Notes: generated by a model not told the origin, from the letters alone. A DNA stretch of 64,000 bases from Nereida ignava (GCF_001049735.1 NZ_CVPC01000005.1:372001-436000), one strand, 5' to 3'. Numbered from the stretch's first letter, positions 9,484 to 19,426 are shown. Made by a program: numbers and translations.

Positions 9484-10956
9484 TTAGCGAACCCGCTGAC
9501 CGTTGATATATTGCTCGCCATTTTCGCGCATCTCGATGGTGGTTTGCAAATCAGTTCCGTTTTCTGCAGGCCGCGTAAAGAACCCCATCATCATTTGTGC
9601 GCCAAACAGCTGTTCGGGTGCAAGGATGCCAAGTTGGGCCATCGTGCTCATGACTTCAGTGACGCCACTGAACGTAAACTCGGCCTTGCCTGCCATCGCG
9701 GGCATCGTCAGGTCGATTGGGTTTTGGGGGCCAACAAAGCGCATGTCGCCTTGACCGGTTGCTGTGGCGCCAAGCGCTGTCAGGGTCAGGTCGTTTAGAC
9801 GTGCAGTTTTGGGTGCAAAGGGCCCGCGTCCACCGTTCGTGAATTCACCTGTGCCCGAGATAGACACGGAAATCGTTGCGGCGGACCTGCCCAGACCGCC
9901 CTGTGGATCAAAAATGCTCCAGACGCTTTCGTTGATCTTTAGCCCTGCCAAAACCGCTTCAAGGGCATAGTCTGGCTCCGGCTCGGTTGGGTCAAATGCA
10001 ATCGGTGCAGAGCCTTTGACGCGGACTTCATCAAGCGTAGCGCTGATGGGTAACGGAAGCGCACCTGCCAACGTGAACGTCATATCAGAGGCATCTTGGC
10101 TATATTCAACACGAGTTGCGCTACTTGCGGCACGCGTGCTGCTTTGCGCTTGTCGTACAGTGCCGGTCCATGATCCGGTGCCATCTTGGGCCGAAAACGC
10201 CAGATCCGTCAGACCCGTGTTGTATGTGGTTTCAAACGAGGATTGCGGCGCGAAGGGTGCTTGGCTTGCTAGTGGGTAGGTGCCAGCGGCGCTTGTGGAG
10301 GACCCGGTGAATTGCGGTTCTTGTATGCGCCCGTTTACGTCAAATGCGCCGCCTGAGGTTGGGTCAGAAAAACGGGCAGAAATCGCGACCCCGTCAGCAG
10401 AGATACTTTGAGAAACGGCGCGCAGATCGCCAGTTTTATCTGTGCTGTTGCCCTCCACATTGGTCGCTTGGGCGCGGATGGTACCGTTTACGCCAGCATT
10501 CTCGGCGGTGATTGCATTGGCCGAAAAATCCACAGTCTCTGCATCATATGCATAGCTCAGATCATTGATGTCACCTGATGCAATCATGCTAAAGCCACTC
10601 GTGACTATTTCGCCGACGATCCGCAGGGGGCCGGTATCGTCAGATGTCTCGACAACGCTAATGGCAACTGGCCCACCAAGTGAAATGTCGACGCTGCCGC
10701 CCGCCCGCTGCGTCAGCTTTAGCGGCGGATACGCAAGGCTGGCCATGACGCCATCTTCCGGCGCGCCCAAGCCAAGCGTTAGGCCTTCGACCAAAATGCC
10801 ATCTTCCAGTAAGTTGAACTGACTAAGCACGACTGTGTCAGCGACACTTTTCATATCCTCAGCCCAACGCGCCCAAAGTTGCTCTGGTGTGATATCTGCG
10901 AAAACAGGCGCAGTGGTGCCAATGAGGAGAGCTGAACTGAGAAGAAAACGTCGCAT
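9484..10956 (-). CDS. DUF2125 domain protein, exported
   Basis: This 490-residue secreted protein has a cleavable signal peptide (RRFLLSSALLIGTTAPVFA). After it comes a long beta-rich body typical of DUF2125, repeatedly measuring sums such as GQGDMRFVGPQNPIDL near the C-terminus. Its role is unknown; a periplasmic or outer-membrane-associated location is inferred. ATG 10956, preceded by AGAGG, is chosen over a start at 11046 that would place 30 extra residues before the signal peptide. It is divergent from the crotonase gene, with 93 bases between. Confidence 0.75.
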   Translation of the reverse strand: MRRFLLSSALLIGTTAPVFADITPEQLWARWAEDMKSVADTVVLSQFNLLEDGILVEGLTLGLGAPEDGVMASLAYPPLKLTQRAGGSVDISLGGPVAISVVETSDDTGPLRIVGEIVTSGFSMIASGDINDLSYAYDAETVDFSANAITAENAGVNGTIRAQATNVEGNSTDKTGDLRAVSQSISADGVAISARFSDPTSGGAFDVNGRIQEPQFTGSSTSAAGTYPLASQAPFAPQSSFETTYNTGLTDLAFSAQDGTGSWTGTVRQAQSSTRAASSATRVEYSQDASDMTFTLAGALPLPISATLDEVRVKGSAPIAFDPTEPEPDYALEAVLAGLKINESVWSIFDPQGGLGRSAATISVSISGTGEFTNGGRGPFAPKTARLNDLTLTALGATATGQGDMRFVGPQNPIDLTMPAMAGKAEFTFSGVTEVMSTMAQLGILAPEQLFGAQMMMGFFTRPAENGTDLQTTIEMRENGEQYINGQRVR

Positions 10957-11049
10957 AAACGGGGTACCTCTTTGGCAATAGGGAGTGCTAGGTGTAATGT
11001 TGGTCCGCGGCGCGCAGACTGCAAGTGATAACAGCGTGAAGGGCACGAT

Positions 11050-11658
11050 ATGATACGTTTAGACAAAGATAACGGCCTTTGGACCATTACATTGGCCCGC
11101 CCTGATAAGGCCAATGCGCTGACTTATGATATGCTTGCCGAAATTGTGGATATCGCTGAGAGCGCCCAAGACGCGCGCGCGCTGGTTTTGACAGGCCAAG
11201 GTAAAGTGTTCAGCGCGGGTGCCGATCTTGATGCCGCAAAAGAAGGTCTTGCCACATCTGATGTTTGGGACCGGGCCTCTAGCGCAATTGCAAAGTTGCC
11301 ATGTATGACGATTGCTGCGTTGAACGGCACGTTGGCAGGGGGTGCTTTTGGTATCGCGCTGGCCTGTGATTTACGTGTCTCCGTACCTGCGGCGAATTTT
11401 TTCTATCCGGTGATGCGGCTTGGCTATTTACCGCAACACGCGGACCCCGCACGTATGGTGGCATTGATGGGACCTGCGCGCACCAAGCTGATTTTGATGG
11501 CAGGGCAGAAGATAGATGCGGAAACCGCGCTGCAGTTTGGTTTGATTGACCGCATTTCGACAGATCCCGTTGCCGAGGCCAAAGCGCTTGTTGCCCATGC
11601 GCTTGAAGCTAGTGAAGAGCACGCCCATGCCATCAAGCGTATGTGTCAGGGCGGTTAA
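11050..11658 (+). CDS. Enoyl-CoA hydratase/isomerase (crotonase) family protein
   Basis: This member of the crotonase superfamily acts on a CoA thioester whose identity cannot be read from the sequence. The first oxyanion-hole region is visible as FSAGADLDA and the second as LNGTLAGGAFGIALACDLRVS. At 202 residues it is shorter than the usual ~255, lacking part of the C-terminal helical region. The flavoprotein gene starts on the base after its stop, so the two form an operon. Confidence 0.85.
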   Translation: MIRLDKDNGLWTITLARPDKANALTYDMLAEIVDIAESAQDARALVLTGQGKVFSAGADLDAAKEGLATSDVWDRASSAIAKLPCMTIAALNGTLAGGAFGIALACDLRVSVPAANFFYPVMRLGYLPQHADPARMVALMGPARTKLILMAGQKIDAETALQFGLIDRISTDPVAEAKALVAHALEASEEHAHAIKRMCQGG

Positions 11659-12837
11659 GTGAGCCATTGTACGACTGAAACTGCCGTTGACGCACTTGTG
11701 GTGGGGGCCGGACCTGCGGGGTTAATGGCCGCTGATGTGTTGGGCAAGGCTGGCTACACAGTGCTGTTGGCCGAGCATAAACCCAGTGTTGCGCGCAAAT
11801 TTCTTATGGCGGGAAAATCTGGTCTAAACCTAACCAAGGACGAGCCGTTAGATGAGATGCTTCCGGCTTTTGGTCCTTCTGCAGATCGGCTTGCACCAAT
11901 ATTGCGTGACTTTGATGCGCGTGAAGTTCAGGCGTGGGCCCAATCATTGGGTCAGCCGCTTTTCACAGGCTCGAGCAAGCGGGTGTTTCCCAAAGCCATG
12001 AAAGCATCACCGTTGCTTCGGGCGTGTTTGGCAGAAGTAAACGCGCGTGTCGAAACCCGCTGGCGTTGGCAGGGGTTTGATGGCGCGTTGTCGGTCTTTG
12101 AAACTCCCAATGGTCCGCAGAACGTGAAAGCTAAAGTCACTGTTTTGGCGATGGGTGGCGCTAGTTGGCGCAAACTTGGTTCTGACGGTGCTTGGGCGGA
12201 GGCACTGCCTACTGAAGATATCGTTCCGTTTCAGCCGGTGAATATGGGCTTCCGGGTTAATTGGTCCTCGCACATGGAGGCGCATTTTGGTGCGCCTATC
12301 AAAGCGGTTGCTCTGCACGCGGGCGGACAGGCCGAGCGGGCAGAATTTACTATTTCAAAAGCGGGCATTGAGGGGGGTGGTATTTACCTTGTCTCAAAAG
12401 CGATGCGCGATGGCGCGCGGCTTACGGTTGATTTGTTCCCTGACCTGTCTGTTGATGTGCTGCGTCAAAAGCTTGGTGGGCGGGGCAAGGCCAGTGTGAC
12501 CTCCCACCTTCGCAAGCGCCTCAAGCTTACGGGTGCGCGCCTTGCGTTGCTTCAAGAATTTTGCCGTCCTCTGCCCAATGATCTTGCACCGCTTTTGAAG
12601 GCTGTCCCAATCCTGCATGACGGGCCGCGTGATCTTGATGAGGCAATTTCCACAAGCGGCGGTGTGTCTTGGGCCGCACTGGATAGCAATCTGATGTTGC
12701 GCGCGCGGGCCAACACATTTTGCGCGGGCGAAATGATTGACTGGGACGCCCCAACGGGTGGGTATCTATTGACGGGCTGCCTTGCCACAGGTCGGTGGGC
12801 GGGCCGTGCCGCCGTTGAGGCGCTTGCCGCGATTTAG
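11659..12837 (+). CDS. BaiN/HI0933-like NAD(P)/FAD-dependent oxidoreductase (TIGR03862 type)
   Basis: This 392-residue flavoprotein has an N-terminal FAD-binding motif VVGAGPAGLMAADVLG and the family segment RKFLMAGKSGLNLT. The C-terminal GEMIDWDAPTGGYLLTGCLATG contacts the cofactor in this family. The biological substrate is unknown. The start is GTG 11659, immediately after the crotonase stop, which implies translational coupling. Its end overlaps the convergent GST gene by 4 bases. Confidence 0.85.
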   Translation: MSHCTTETAVDALVVGAGPAGLMAADVLGKAGYTVLLAEHKPSVARKFLMAGKSGLNLTKDEPLDEMLPAFGPSADRLAPILRDFDAREVQAWAQSLGQPLFTGSSKRVFPKAMKASPLLRACLAEVNARVETRWRWQGFDGALSVFETPNGPQNVKAKVTVLAMGGASWRKLGSDGAWAEALPTEDIVPFQPVNMGFRVNWSSHMEAHFGAPIKAVALHAGGQAERAEFTISKAGIEGGGIYLVSKAMRDGARLTVDLFPDLSVDVLRQKLGGRGKASVTSHLRKRLKLTGARLALLQEFCRPLPNDLAPLLKAVPILHDGPRDLDEAISTSGGVSWAALDSNLMLRARANTFCAGEMIDWDAPTGGYLLTGCLATGRWAGRAAVEALAAI

Positions 12838-13418
12838 GGCAGCGCACGTACCGCTTTAAACGAAGGCCGATCGCGCAAACGTTTGGCGTATGCTTGGACT
12901 TTGTCGCTTCCTGTTGGAAAGCCCACACCACGTGCCCAGTTAAGGCAATGTACCGCCAGCAAATCTGGTAAGGTCAACGTGTTGCCTATCAAGAATGTTC
13001 CGGTTAGCCGTGCATCCAGTCGGTCAAGCGATTGCGCAAATTCGGCTTTCAGCGCCTCAGTCACATTTGGGATGCGCATATCCTCGGGCAGGGCGTGTGT
13101 GTGTTTTGCATGCGTCCACAAAACACCGTCGATCTCATCAATGATAAAATGCATATGCGCGTCTTGTTGGGCGCGCTCAATTGTTCCTGCGGGAAACGTA
13201 AGGCCTTGGTGCTTATCCGTGAGGTAGGTCATGATCGCAACGCTGTCGGTGATTGCGGTGCCGTCCACAACAACGGCGGGAATTTTGCCTGTTGGGCTGA
13301 GCTCTAACGCCTGAGCAGATCGGACGGGGGCAGGCACGTGCTCATATTCAATCCCGAGTTCTTCACAAACCCAAAGCACGCGAAATGCACGGGTTGCCAT
13401 TGCACCAACAACTTTCAT
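12834..13418 (-). CDS. Glutathione S-transferase family protein
   Basis: A cytosolic GST-like protein of 194 residues. The thioredoxin-like N-terminal domain contains SPTGKIPAVVVDGTAITDSVAIMTYL, which includes the cis-Pro and the Glu/Asp-Ser glutathione contact, here D-S. The C-terminal helical domain includes TLTLPDLLAVHCLNW. Substrate is unknown. It begins directly after the holA stop codon on the same strand, so it is probably the last gene of the leuS-lptE-holA transcript. Confidence 0.85.
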   Translation of the reverse strand: MKVVGAMATRAFRVLWVCEELGIEYEHVPAPVRSAQALELSPTGKIPAVVVDGTAITDSVAIMTYLTDKHQGLTFPAGTIERAQQDAHMHFIIDEIDGVLWTHAKHTHALPEDMRIPNVTEALKAEFAQSLDRLDARLTGTFLIGNTLTLPDLLAVHCLNWARGVGFPTGSDKVQAYAKRLRDRPSFKAVRALP

Positions 13419-14414
13419 TTATCTTCTTCCCATCATCGCTAGTCTAATTAAGGCGCGTTCCATCAACGCCATTTGGGGCGCTTGATCCGCTGACCTGAGC
13501 TGTAGGTCAGTATTGATCAGCAATTGCAGCGCGTCTTCAAGTTTGATCCGCCCCCATTTTGACGCCTGCCTGCGCAGTTGATCGCCCTTGGGACCTTTGA
13601 TGTAGAGGCTTGCCGGATTGACGGTAGTAGCGTGCAACGTTCGGAAATGTCGGGTGGCGCCAATGCACAAGCCAACCGGTTGCACGCCTTGGCTTTGCAG
13701 TTTTCGCAAAACAGGACCAAGTTGTTCGCTACGACCCTCCGCGACGATATTCAGCGCATCGTCAAGCGCGGCCTCGGTGGACGTGGGCGCACAGGCGGAG
13801 ATGTCATCATGGCTAAGTGGGGTTTCGTCGTTCAATTTGTAGATAACAAGTTTGGTCAGTGTTTGACGGAAATCACCGGGTTCAAGCTCGTTTGCGAGGC
13901 CGGTCAAATGCTCAAGGCTGTCACGATCAATGTTGCGCAAACCGGCATCTGCCAGATCACGCTCAATCTCTTCGCGGGTGGGTGGATTGTCATAGATCGC
14001 TGCGGAATAAGCATTTGGGTGCGCCTCAAAAGCCTTGCGAATTTTCGATGTCGGCTTGAGATTGCCTGCGGTCACGATCAGTTGCGCATCGCCTTCGGAC
14101 CAGTCCTGCAAGGCAGCTAAAATAGCGGGCGCGCTGAGATCATTTGCTTCTTCGACGAACGCAACACGTGGACCGGGGAAAAAACTGATGGCCTTGAGCG
14201 CGTCTAGAAGCATCGCCGGATCTTTGCGGATGTCTGCGCCGCTGATGCGCGAAATACGCATTTCTTCTTCCGCGTTTGGACCAACCAGAGCGGGGATGAT
14301 CTGCTGCCGCTTATCCGCGACGCGCAGAGCATCAGTTCCAAAAATCAAAACACCCGCTTTGCGCGGGTCGGGTTTGCGAAAATAACTGGCCGTATCGCGT
14401 GGGGAAAGCTTCAT
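13419..14414 (-). CDS. holA: DNA polymerase III subunit delta
   Basis: HolA is the clamp-loader subunit that opens the beta sliding clamp. The 331-residue protein begins [17 protein letters not shown], followed by LIFGTDALRVADKR, a pattern typical of alphaproteobacterial HolA. The C-terminal collar domain ends with the conserved LRSADQAPQMALMERALIRLA. It overlaps the end of lptE by 4 bases (ATGA), giving translational coupling, as is usual for this pair. Confidence 0.93.
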   Translation of the reverse strand: MKLSPRDTASYFRKPDPRKAGVLIFGTDALRVADKRQQIIPALVGPNAEEEMRISRISGADIRKDPAMLLDALKAISFFPGPRVAFVEEANDLSAPAILAALQDWSEGDAQLIVTAGNLKPTSKIRKAFEAHPNAYSAAIYDNPPTREEIERDLADAGLRNIDRDSLEHLTGLANELEPGDFRQTLTKLVIYKLNDETPLSHDDISACAPTSTEAALDDALNIVAEGRSEQLGPVLRKLQSQGVQPVGLCIGATRHFRTLHATTVNPASLYIKGPKGDQLRRQASKWGRIKLEDALQLLINTDLQLRSADQAPQMALMERALIRLAMMGRR

Positions 14415-14875
14415 GGCAAAGACACAAGAAGACGCGCTGTCATCTGATCCGCTAGGATCACCACCAACCTGCGTTGCGCATCAAGCTGTGCGGTCTGCGT
14501 TGCAACTGTGGTGCCTGTTGCAGCATAGCTGGTAAAGCTGTCTACGACGCCACTTGTGACAACACTATCATCGGACAACCGCCGCAAAGTATATTGAGTT
14601 TCGCCAATTAGATTGAAACGCGTCGTAACTTGATCCGTTGTGATGCCCACGCCGTCTTCACGGATTTCAGTTTCATAACTAAGCTTGAATAACGGGGATT
14701 GTGCTGTGCCTAACCGATCTTCAAGCGCGTTTCTAAGGTCTAAAGACACGCGGTCGTCTGGTGGATCAAATGCGATTTGACCACGTTTGGCCGCGCCATT
14801 GTGTAACGGCGCAAATCCGCACGCCCCAAGAGCGAGCGGCGCGCCGATGCAAAATAATCGTCTAGATAACAACAT
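14411..14875 (-). CDS. lptE: LPS-assembly lipoprotein LptE
   Basis: LptE is the outer membrane lipoprotein that plugs LptD during lipopolysaccharide insertion. The 154-residue precursor has a signal peptide with lipobox LGAC near residue 19 and the characteristic CGFAPLHNG start of the mature protein. Its position between leuS and holA is the standard one. Its start overlaps the leuS end by 14 bases. Confidence 0.88.
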   Translation of the reverse strand: MLLSRRLFCIGAPLALGACGFAPLHNGAAKRGQIAFDPPDDRVSLDLRNALEDRLGTAQSPLFKLSYETEIREDGVGITTDQVTTRFNLIGETQYTLRRLSDDSVVTSGVVDSFTSYAATGTTVATQTAQLDAQRRLVVILADQMTARLLVSLP

Positions 14876-17405
14876 TCACAATCCGTCCGGGAACGACGAT
14901 GAGCTTTTTGGGCTGCCCGCCATCCAGTGCTTTGACCACAGCATTGTCCGCCAGCACCAGTTTTTCAATCTCATCTTTAGACATGTCCGCTGGGACCGCA
15001 ATTTCCGAGCGGCGCTTGCCATTGATCTGGATGGGCAGCGTGACGGTGTCATCCACCAGCATCTTTTCGTCAGCGACAGGCCAAGGGGCTGTCACCACAA
15101 GGCCGGTCTGCCCAAGGGCGGACCAGATATCTTCGGCCAGGTGTGGCGTCATCGGAGCGATCAGTTGGGCCAAAGTGCGCATTGCCTCTTGCTTGGCAGC
15201 AGCACCGGCTTTGGATTTTGAAAGCGTTGCGACAAAACCGTAAATTTTTGCAATTGCTGCGTTGAACCCGAAGGATTCCACACCGCCCGTTACATCATGG
15301 ATGGCTTTGTGCATATCGCGCAGCAGTGCATCGTCTTGGTCGTTGGCGGGTGCATCGGATTGGGCGATGTCCTGAGCCAAACGCCATACACGTCCCAAGA
15401 ATTTATGGGCCGCTTCTGCGCCAGATGCGGTCCATTCAACGTCGCGTTCGGGCGGGCTGTCTGACAGCACAAACCAGCGGGCGGTATCTGCGCCGTATGT
15501 GTCCACGATGATTTGTGGATCAACTACGTTCCGCTTTGATTTTGACATTTTGGCCGACGGAATGATCTCAACTTCTGTTCCATCCGCCAATTTGCCGTCC
15601 GTCACATCCTCGGGGAGGTGATAAACAGGGCGGCCTTTGGTGTCGCGGGTTTGGTAAATTTCGTGCGTGACCATTCCTTGTGTGAACAACGCGTCAAACG
15701 GCTCAACCGCACTTGCTGGTAGATGGCCCGTGATGTGCATCGCGCGTGCAAAGAACCGTGAATAAAGAAGGTGCAGAATTGCGTGCTCAATACCGCCAAT
15801 ATATTGATCGACGTTCATCCAATAGGCAGCCTCATCGCTGTCAATCGGAGTGGTCGCATTGGGGCTTGTGAAGCGACTGTAATACCACGAACTGTCCACG
15901 AACGTATCCATGGTGTCCGTTTCACGCTGCGCTGGCTTGCCGCATGATGGGCAATCGCAATCGCGCCACGTCGGGTGACGATCCAGCGGGTTACCCGGGA
16001 TATCGAATGAAACATCATCAGGTAGGCGGATCGGCAGGTTTTCTTTGCGCTCGGGCACAACGCCGCAAGCATCACAGTGGACAACCGGAATGGGGCAACC
16101 CCAATAGCGTTGCCGTGACAGACCCCAATCGCGCAGGCGATATTGTGTTTTGCCTTGGCCAACGCCTTCGCCCTCACAAAACGCAATTGCTGCATCAACT
16201 GCGGCTGCGCCTGTTTGCTGGGCCTCGCCAGCGAAACCTTTGACGTAGGTCACCACATCGGTTTTCGCGGGCACATACGCTTCGGTCAGCTCAGGTGCGC
16301 TGTCTGCATCAGGCAGATAAATAGGCGTAATCGGCAGATCATATTTGGTCGCAAAGTCAAAGTCGCGCTGGTCATGCGCAGGACAGCCAAAAATCGCACC
16401 GGTGCCGTAGTCCATCAAGATGAAGTTGGCGACATACACCGGCAATTCCCAAGAGGTATCAAGCGGGTGACGCACGCGCAGGCCCGTATCAAAGCCCATC
16501 TTATCAGCTTTTTCCAAAGCTTCTTCGGTTGTGGAGCCCTTGCGGCATTCGGCGTTGAAAGCGGCCAGATCGGCGTTGTCTTCTTCCAGTTGCTTGGCAA
16601 GGGGGTGGTCCGGCGAAATGCCCACAAAGGATGCACCCAAAAGAGTGTCGGGGCGCGTTGTGTACACTTCAATGCCGTCACGCCCATCAGGGCCGTTGAT
16701 CAATGAGAAGCTGAATTGCAGACCGCGTGACTGGCCGATCCAGTTTTCCTGCATCAGGCGCACTTTGGCGGGCCAGTTGTCCAGATTTTCAAGCGCGCCG
16801 CGTAATTCACCGGCCATATCGGAAATCTTAAAGAACCATTGCGTCAACTCGCGGCGTTCAACCTCGGCGCCGCTGCGCCAGCCTTTGCCGTCGATAACTT
16901 GTTCGTTGGCCAGAACCGTCATGTCTTCGGGGTCCCAGTTTACCACGGCGTTTTTGCGGTAGACCAAGTCGGAGGCGAGCATATCAAGGAACAGCGCTTG
17001 CTGCTGGCCGTAATACTCGGGATCGCACGTGGCGAATTCACGGGACCAATCAATAGACAAGCCAAGCGGCTTCATCTGATCGCGCATGTGCGCAATATTT
17101 GCGTAGGTCCAGTCTTTCGGATGGCCGCCGCTGGCCATTGCGGCATTCTCGGCGGGCATACCAAAGGCGTCCCAGCCCATTGGGTGCAGCACGTTGTGAC
17201 CTGTCGACATCTTATAACGCGCAATCACATCCCCCATGGTGTAGTTGCGCACGTGCCCCATGTGCAGATTGCCAGACGGGTAGGGAAACATCTCAAGTAC
17301 GTAATACTTCGGCTTTGACGTATCAGCTTTGGCTTTGAACACGTCTGCAGTGTTCCATTCAGCCTGCCATTTGGCCTCGATCTGTGCGGGGGTATAGCGG
17401 TCCAT
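14862..17405 (-). CDS. leuS: Leucine-tRNA ligase
   Basis: This enzyme charges tRNA-Leu. It is a full-length class I synthetase of 847 residues. The HIGH signature appears as [15 protein letters not shown] near residue 40-52, and the KMSKS signature as [10 protein letters not shown] near residue 620. The editing (CP1) domain lies between, including [13 protein letters not shown] and a zinc-like [12 protein letters not shown]. It starts the minus-strand leuS-lptE-holA-GST block. Confidence 0.97.
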   Translation of the reverse strand: MDRYTPAQIEAKWQAEWNTADVFKAKADTSKPKYYVLEMFPYPSGNLHMGHVRNYTMGDVIARYKMSTGHNVLHPMGWDAFGMPAENAAMASGGHPKDWTYANIAHMRDQMKPLGLSIDWSREFATCDPEYYGQQQALFLDMLASDLVYRKNAVVNWDPEDMTVLANEQVIDGKGWRSGAEVERRELTQWFFKISDMAGELRGALENLDNWPAKVRLMQENWIGQSRGLQFSFSLINGPDGRDGIEVYTTRPDTLLGASFVGISPDHPLAKQLEEDNADLAAFNAECRKGSTTEEALEKADKMGFDTGLRVRHPLDTSWELPVYVANFILMDYGTGAIFGCPAHDQRDFDFATKYDLPITPIYLPDADSAPELTEAYVPAKTDVVTYVKGFAGEAQQTGAAAVDAAIAFCEGEGVGQGKTQYRLRDWGLSRQRYWGCPIPVVHCDACGVVPERKENLPIRLPDDVSFDIPGNPLDRHPTWRDCDCPSCGKPAQRETDTMDTFVDSSWYYSRFTSPNATTPIDSDEAAYWMNVDQYIGGIEHAILHLLYSRFFARAMHITGHLPASAVEPFDALFTQGMVTHEIYQTRDTKGRPVYHLPEDVTDGKLADGTEVEIIPSAKMSKSKRNVVDPQIIVDTYGADTARWFVLSDSPPERDVEWTASGAEAAHKFLGRVWRLAQDIAQSDAPANDQDDALLRDMHKAIHDVTGGVESFGFNAAIAKIYGFVATLSKSKAGAAAKQEAMRTLAQLIAPMTPHLAEDIWSALGQTGLVVTAPWPVADEKMLVDDTVTLPIQINGKRRSEIAVPADMSKDEIEKLVLADNAVVKALDGGQPKKLIVVPGRIVNVVI

Positions 17406-17497
17406 GTCGGGGTCCTTCTAAATGCAAACGCCAAGCCGGTTTATGGCTTGGCGTGGTAAGTAAAATGCTTGGGCGCAAAAGGCCAGCCTGTGCAGCC

Positions 17498-17959
17498 TCA
17501 GAGTTTGCTGTCCGCAATCCGCAACTGCCGCGCGCGGGTCAGGATGGCGTCTTCAATAGCGCGGACAGTATCCACATCGGCGGGGCCACTGCGGGTTTGC
17601 AGCGCCACAGTTAGGCTGCGCGCATCAAGAGCGGGATCGCGGACATAGATCGTGGCGCGGTAGGCGGCGCGGCCACCGGGGGGTGTGCCGAATCCCGTGG
17701 CAATAACGCCCGAAAACGGATCAGCAGTTTGAACAGGCAAAAAGTTCAGCACATCAAGCGAGGCATTCCAGATGTATTTATTCACCTCAAGCTTGGTGTT
17801 GGGATCATCGGTATTAGCGAACAAATCCCAGATCGTGCTGGTGCGGGTTTCCTCAACGGCGGCGGCATCTTGTTGTGTGGCACCACGATCCTCGCAGGCC
17901 GCCAACAATCCGCATACCATTACGCTGAGACATATGTTTCTAACTGAAAATCCACGCAT
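17498..17959 (-). CDS. DUF3576 lipoprotein
   Basis: A 153-residue precursor with signal peptide and lipobox LLAAC near residue 21. The mature part contains SIWD/TIWDLF, VNKYIWNASLDVLNFLP and the DPFSGVIATGFG segment, matching DUF3576, a family of alphaproteobacterial lipoproteins of unknown function. It stands alone between leuS and the porin locus and is divergent from the porin. Confidence 0.8.
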   Translation of the reverse strand: MRGFSVRNICLSVMVCGLLAACEDRGATQQDAAAVEETRTSTIWDLFANTDDPNTKLEVNKYIWNASLDVLNFLPVQTADPFSGVIATGFGTPPGGRAAYRATIYVRDPALDARSLTVALQTRSGPADVDTVRAIEDAILTRARQLRIADSKL

Positions 17960-18245
17960 GATCTGCTCTACCTGCCGTTAATTCCACATCACTAATACTT
18001 GTCTATATAACGCAGTATGCGGTCACAAGGTAAATTGCCGTGCGGTGAGCGCAGCCCGCCGACCAGCAATCCCGCACCTGAAATTTCCACCGCTGAGCGG
18101 TTGTGACAAAGTTGCACCACGTTTTGCATAGTTGCGCACAGCCGTTTCGCGTTTCTTGCATTGCGAGCGCCCTCAAGCGAAACACCATCCATACCCTTCA
18201 CGGCGTTCGTGTTGGGGCCATTCTTTTAAACGAAGGAAATACGAG
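17960..18245 (+). promoter_or_regulatory. Porin leader and promoter-bearing intergenic region
   Basis: This 286-base region separates the divergent DUF3576 gene from the porin start. It ends with the ribosome binding site GAAGGA, 9-14 bases before ATG 18246. It must carry the porin promoter, although I could not assign -35 and -10 boxes with confidence. It is the only such leader in the porin locus: the second porin body at 23654 has nothing comparable. Confidence 0.5.
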
Positions 18246-19178
18246 ATGAAAAACATTCTCTTCGCAACGACAGCGCTTGTAGCAACCGCTGGCATCGCAT
18301 CCGCAGACATCAAAATTACTGGTTCTGCTAACGTGGGCTTGAAGTACACAGAAAACCGTGCATCAGCAGCGGTAGCTGCGGCTGATGCAGCTGTAGGCGT
18401 ACCTGCCGCAGCAGCAGTTGTTGACAACAGCGTCGACGACGTAATCGTCCACAACGAGATCGACTTGAACATCGTAGCATCTGGCGAGTCAGACAACGGC
18501 ATCGCTTTCGGTGCTTCTGTTGACCTTGATGCGTCAGAAGCTGACCAGCGCGACACACAGTCTGGTAGTGGTGCAAACGACCCAGAAGTATACTTCTCTG
18601 TGAACGGCTTGACAGTAACTGTTGGCGCTGTTGGCAACGCTGGTGTCGTATTGAACACAGCTGAAGTTGGGTTCGACGGCTTGAACACTAACATCCACGT
18701 AGATGCGGTTGATGATTCAGCTGTAGATGGTGACGTGCACGTGTCATATGCTTTCGGCGACTACACTGTTGCAGCTTCAATGGGGTCTGACTCACAAGAC
18801 AGCGCGTTCTCAGTATCTGGCGCTGCTGGTGATTTTACTTACGCAGTAGGCTTCGCAAGTGATGATTCAGCAAACACAGACTACATGTCATTCGGTGTAG
18901 GCTACACAATGGGTGCATACAACTTCCAAGCGCTGATGGTTAACATTGATAACCCAGCAGGCACTGCAGACGAAGATACATTCGGTTTGTCAGCTGCTTA
19001 CACAATGGACGCAATGACATTTACAGTAGCGATGTCTGATACAGATGCTGCTGGTTCTGATGCTGCATATGGTATCGGTGCTTCATATGACCTCGGTGGC
19101 GGTCTCGCTATCAAAGGTGGTTTCGGCTCAGTCAGCGACAAGAGTGTTGCGGACCTCGGTCTGACAATGTCATTCTAA
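18246..19178 (+). CDS. Porin (expressed copy, mature domain supplied by the mobile element)
   Basis: An outer membrane beta-barrel porin of 310 residues. The signal peptide (residues 1-20, ending GIASA) is followed by DIKITGSANVGLKY and ends with a C-terminal phenylalanine, TMSF, the usual barrel-assembly signal. Residues ~35-60 form an Ala-rich loop and several Asp/Ser-rich loops follow. A 52-bp direct repeat covers codons 4-21 (18257-18308), so promoter, ribosome binding site, ATG and first residues lie outside the inferred element while the mature domain lies inside it. The sequence differs strongly from the second porin body, except at the signal peptide and at the 3' end. ATG 18246 has a clear ribosome binding site. 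Confidence 0.9.
   Translation: MKNILFATTALVATAGIASADIKITGSANVGLKYTENRASAAVAAADAAVGVPAAAAVVDNSVDDVIVHNEIDLNIVASGESDNGIAFGASVDLDASEADQRDTQSGSGANDPEVYFSVNGLTVTVGAVGNAGVVLNTAEVGFDGLNTNIHVDAVDDSAVDGDVHVSYAFGDYTVAASMGSDSQDSAFSVSGAAGDFTYAVGFASDDSANTDYMSFGVGYTMGAYNFQALMVNIDNPAGTADEDTFGLSAAYTMDAMTFTVAMSDTDAAGSDAAYGIGASYDLGGGLAIKGGFGSVSDKSVADLGLTMSF
18257..18308 (+). repeat. 52-bp direct repeat, left copy (inferred attL)
   Basis: This 52-base sequence is identical to 23662-23713; the flanking bases differ on both sides. It encodes porin signal-peptide residues from LFATTAL to ASAD. Inside it, GACAGCG (18269-18275) and CGCTGGC (18287-18293) form an imperfect inverted repeat with an 11-base spacer, a layout compatible with a tyrosine recombinase core site. 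Calling it an attachment site is an inference. Confidence 0.92.
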
Positions 19179-19238
19179 TCTAACGATTAGTATCGACTAT
19201 AGAGAGAGCGCATCTTCGGATGCGCTCTTTTCTTTTGG
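19171..19238 (+). repeat. 68-bp direct repeat at porin 3' end, copy 1
   Basis: This sequence matches 24972-25039 with one difference (A at 19220, G at 25021). It spans the last porin codons, the stop codon and the terminator hairpin. The second copy occupies the same place after the displaced porin, so both porin bodies are bracketed by the same 5' and 3' sequences. Confidence 0.93.
19205..19234 (+). terminator. Rho-independent terminator of the expressed porin
   Basis: A perfect 10-bp stem, AGAGCGCATC at 19205-19214 with GATGCGCTCT at 19219-19228, closes a TTCG loop and is followed by a T-rich tail. Confidence 0.93.
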
Positions 19239-19252
19239 CACTACGCATATGA

Positions 19253-19426
19253 CTAACGTGTGCTGTGCTTGCCAGTATGTTGTGTGAGTTCGGTTCTGAG
19301 GACGAGTATGCGTCTTAGAGAATCACGCTGCTGCTTGGTGCCCTGTAAGTGCTCAGCCAGCCACTTTTTATGCTCGAGCTCTCTGTGTAGCTGCTTGGTG
19401 AGTGCTGCTTCTGTCTTTGCTGCCAT
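19253..19426 (-). CDS. Small charged protein coupled to the recombinase
   Basis: A 57-residue gene, starting MAAKTEAALTKQLHRELEHK. It is rich in Lys, Arg, Glu and Gln with heptad-like leucines and is predicted by eye to be helical. Its ATG shares the A of the recombinase stop codon (TGATG at 19428-19424), the classic arrangement for translational coupling. The family is not recognised. Being co-translated with a recombinase, it might be a directionality factor or other accessory, but that is only a guess. Confidence 0.6.
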   Translation of the reverse strand: MAAKTEAALTKQLHRELEHKKWLAEHLQGTKQQRDSLRRILVLRTELTQHTGKHSTR

